64,000 bases of DNA. Origin: Aequorivita sp. H23M31 (GTDB lineage: Bacteria > Bacteroidota > Bacteroidia > Flavobacteriales > Flavobacteriaceae). Below are positions 63,739 to 64,000 of this stretch, piece after piece. The number at the start of each line of letters is the position of its first letter. The first letter of the stretch is position 1. Under the pieces are notes generated by a model. The model saw only the letters and a list, made by a program, of their open reading frames with translations. It did not search any database and was not told the origin of the DNA. The translations under genes and the position numbers were made by a program. The stretch lies in the NCBI RefSeq assembly GCF_004022485.1, contig NZ_CP034951.1:2604001-2668000 (forward strand), in the 5' to 3' direction.

Positions 63739-64000
63739 ATGAAAAAAACACTGTCCTATTTCCTTTTCTTGTTTATAGTTGTCTCCTGTTCTACAAAAGA
63801 TGACGCTCCAGCAAATAATTGCAACGCTTCCCTGACCCTTGAGACTCGAGGAATTTCAACCAGTTCAGTGATTCTCGGTTGGAATGACGTTTTGGAAAGC
63901 CAGCCCGCCATCTATGTAGCAGAATTTGGTCCAGAAGGATTTAATCCCGGCACTGGAACCATTGTCGAGACCCAAGAATTTGAATATCGTGTAGAAGGTC
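63739..64000 (+). CDS. lipoprotein with fibronectin III-like region, cut by window end
   Basis: The ATG at 63739 starts a lipoprotein signal (TLSYFLFLFIVVSCS, Cys at about 17). The visible part then reads SLTLETRGISTSSVILGWND and AIYVAEFGPEGFNPGTGTIV, with the Trp and Tyr spacing of a fibronectin type III domain. The 3' end is outside the window. It probably is a surface-exposed protein; more cannot be said. Confidence 0.75.
   Translation, partial: MKKTLSYFLFLFIVVSCSTKDDAPANNCNASLTLETRGISTSSVILGWNDVLESQPAIYVAEFGPEGFNPGTGTIVETQEFEYRVEG

Overview
The window looks like chromosome of a member of the Flavobacteriaceae (Bacteroidota). The signs are the complete MoxR/BatA-E block, an OmpA protein with calcium-binding TSP3 repeats, a type IX secretion (T9SS) sorting tail, DUF4271 and DUF4296 genes, an atpD-atpC pair apart from the other ATP synthase genes, and promoter -7 boxes of the form TAnnTTTG. 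The genus cannot be fixed from sequence alone.

Region 1 (1 to about 14.3 kb) is an accessory island. Five long imperfect hairpins (H1-H5, at about 2.1, 3.3, 5.6, 8.1 and 11.8 kb) with a shared AACG...GCAG arm alternate with small one- or two-gene units: an RDD membrane protein (frameshifted at the window edge), a RelE-HigA toxin-antitoxin pair, a DUF2975-HTH pair, a second toxin-antitoxin pair, a secreted protein with a GIY-YIG-like protein, and a lipoprotein hydrolase. All of these genes lie on the minus strand. The layout resembles an integron cassette array with attC-like sites but no visible integrase. Five IS110-family elements sit in the same 13 kb. Each abuts an arm end of one of the hairpins: minus-strand elements at left arms, plus-strand elements at right arms. 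No IS110 element was seen in the other 50 kb.

Region 2 (14.4 to 21.5 kb) is mostly minus-strand housekeeping and accessory genes: TM2 protein, 2-hydroxyacid dehydrogenase, lipoprotein, acyl-ACP desaturase, metallophosphatase, a frameshifted T9SS cargo gene, an AlbA_2/Schlafen-type protein and an SDR oxidoreductase.

Region 3 (21.7 to 31.0 kb) is the plus-strand moxR-DUF58-(membrane protein)-batA-batB-batC-batD-batE operon, ending in a hairpin terminator. Region 4 (31.2 to 45.7 kb) holds kbl, the OmpA/TSP3 porin, a hydrolase, tRNA-Ala, superoxide dismutase, cvpA, pheS, small conserved proteins, an ABC ATPase, cardiolipin synthase, tRNA-Leu, prs, recJ and lpxH.

Region 5 (46.3 to 62.0 kb) holds a QueD-like protein, a 2OG-Fe(II) oxygenase, a MATE transporter, a saccharopine-dehydrogenase-like enzyme, pckA, hemD-DUF4271, a polyprenol-sugar glycosyltransferase, pyrC-DUF4296, an epimerase, tyrS and atpD-atpC. 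Region 6 (62.0 to 64 kb) has three tandem hairpin units and a thioredoxin-like gene lying between the end of atpC and a diverged 51-bp copy of that same atpC end. A lipoprotein gene then runs off the window.
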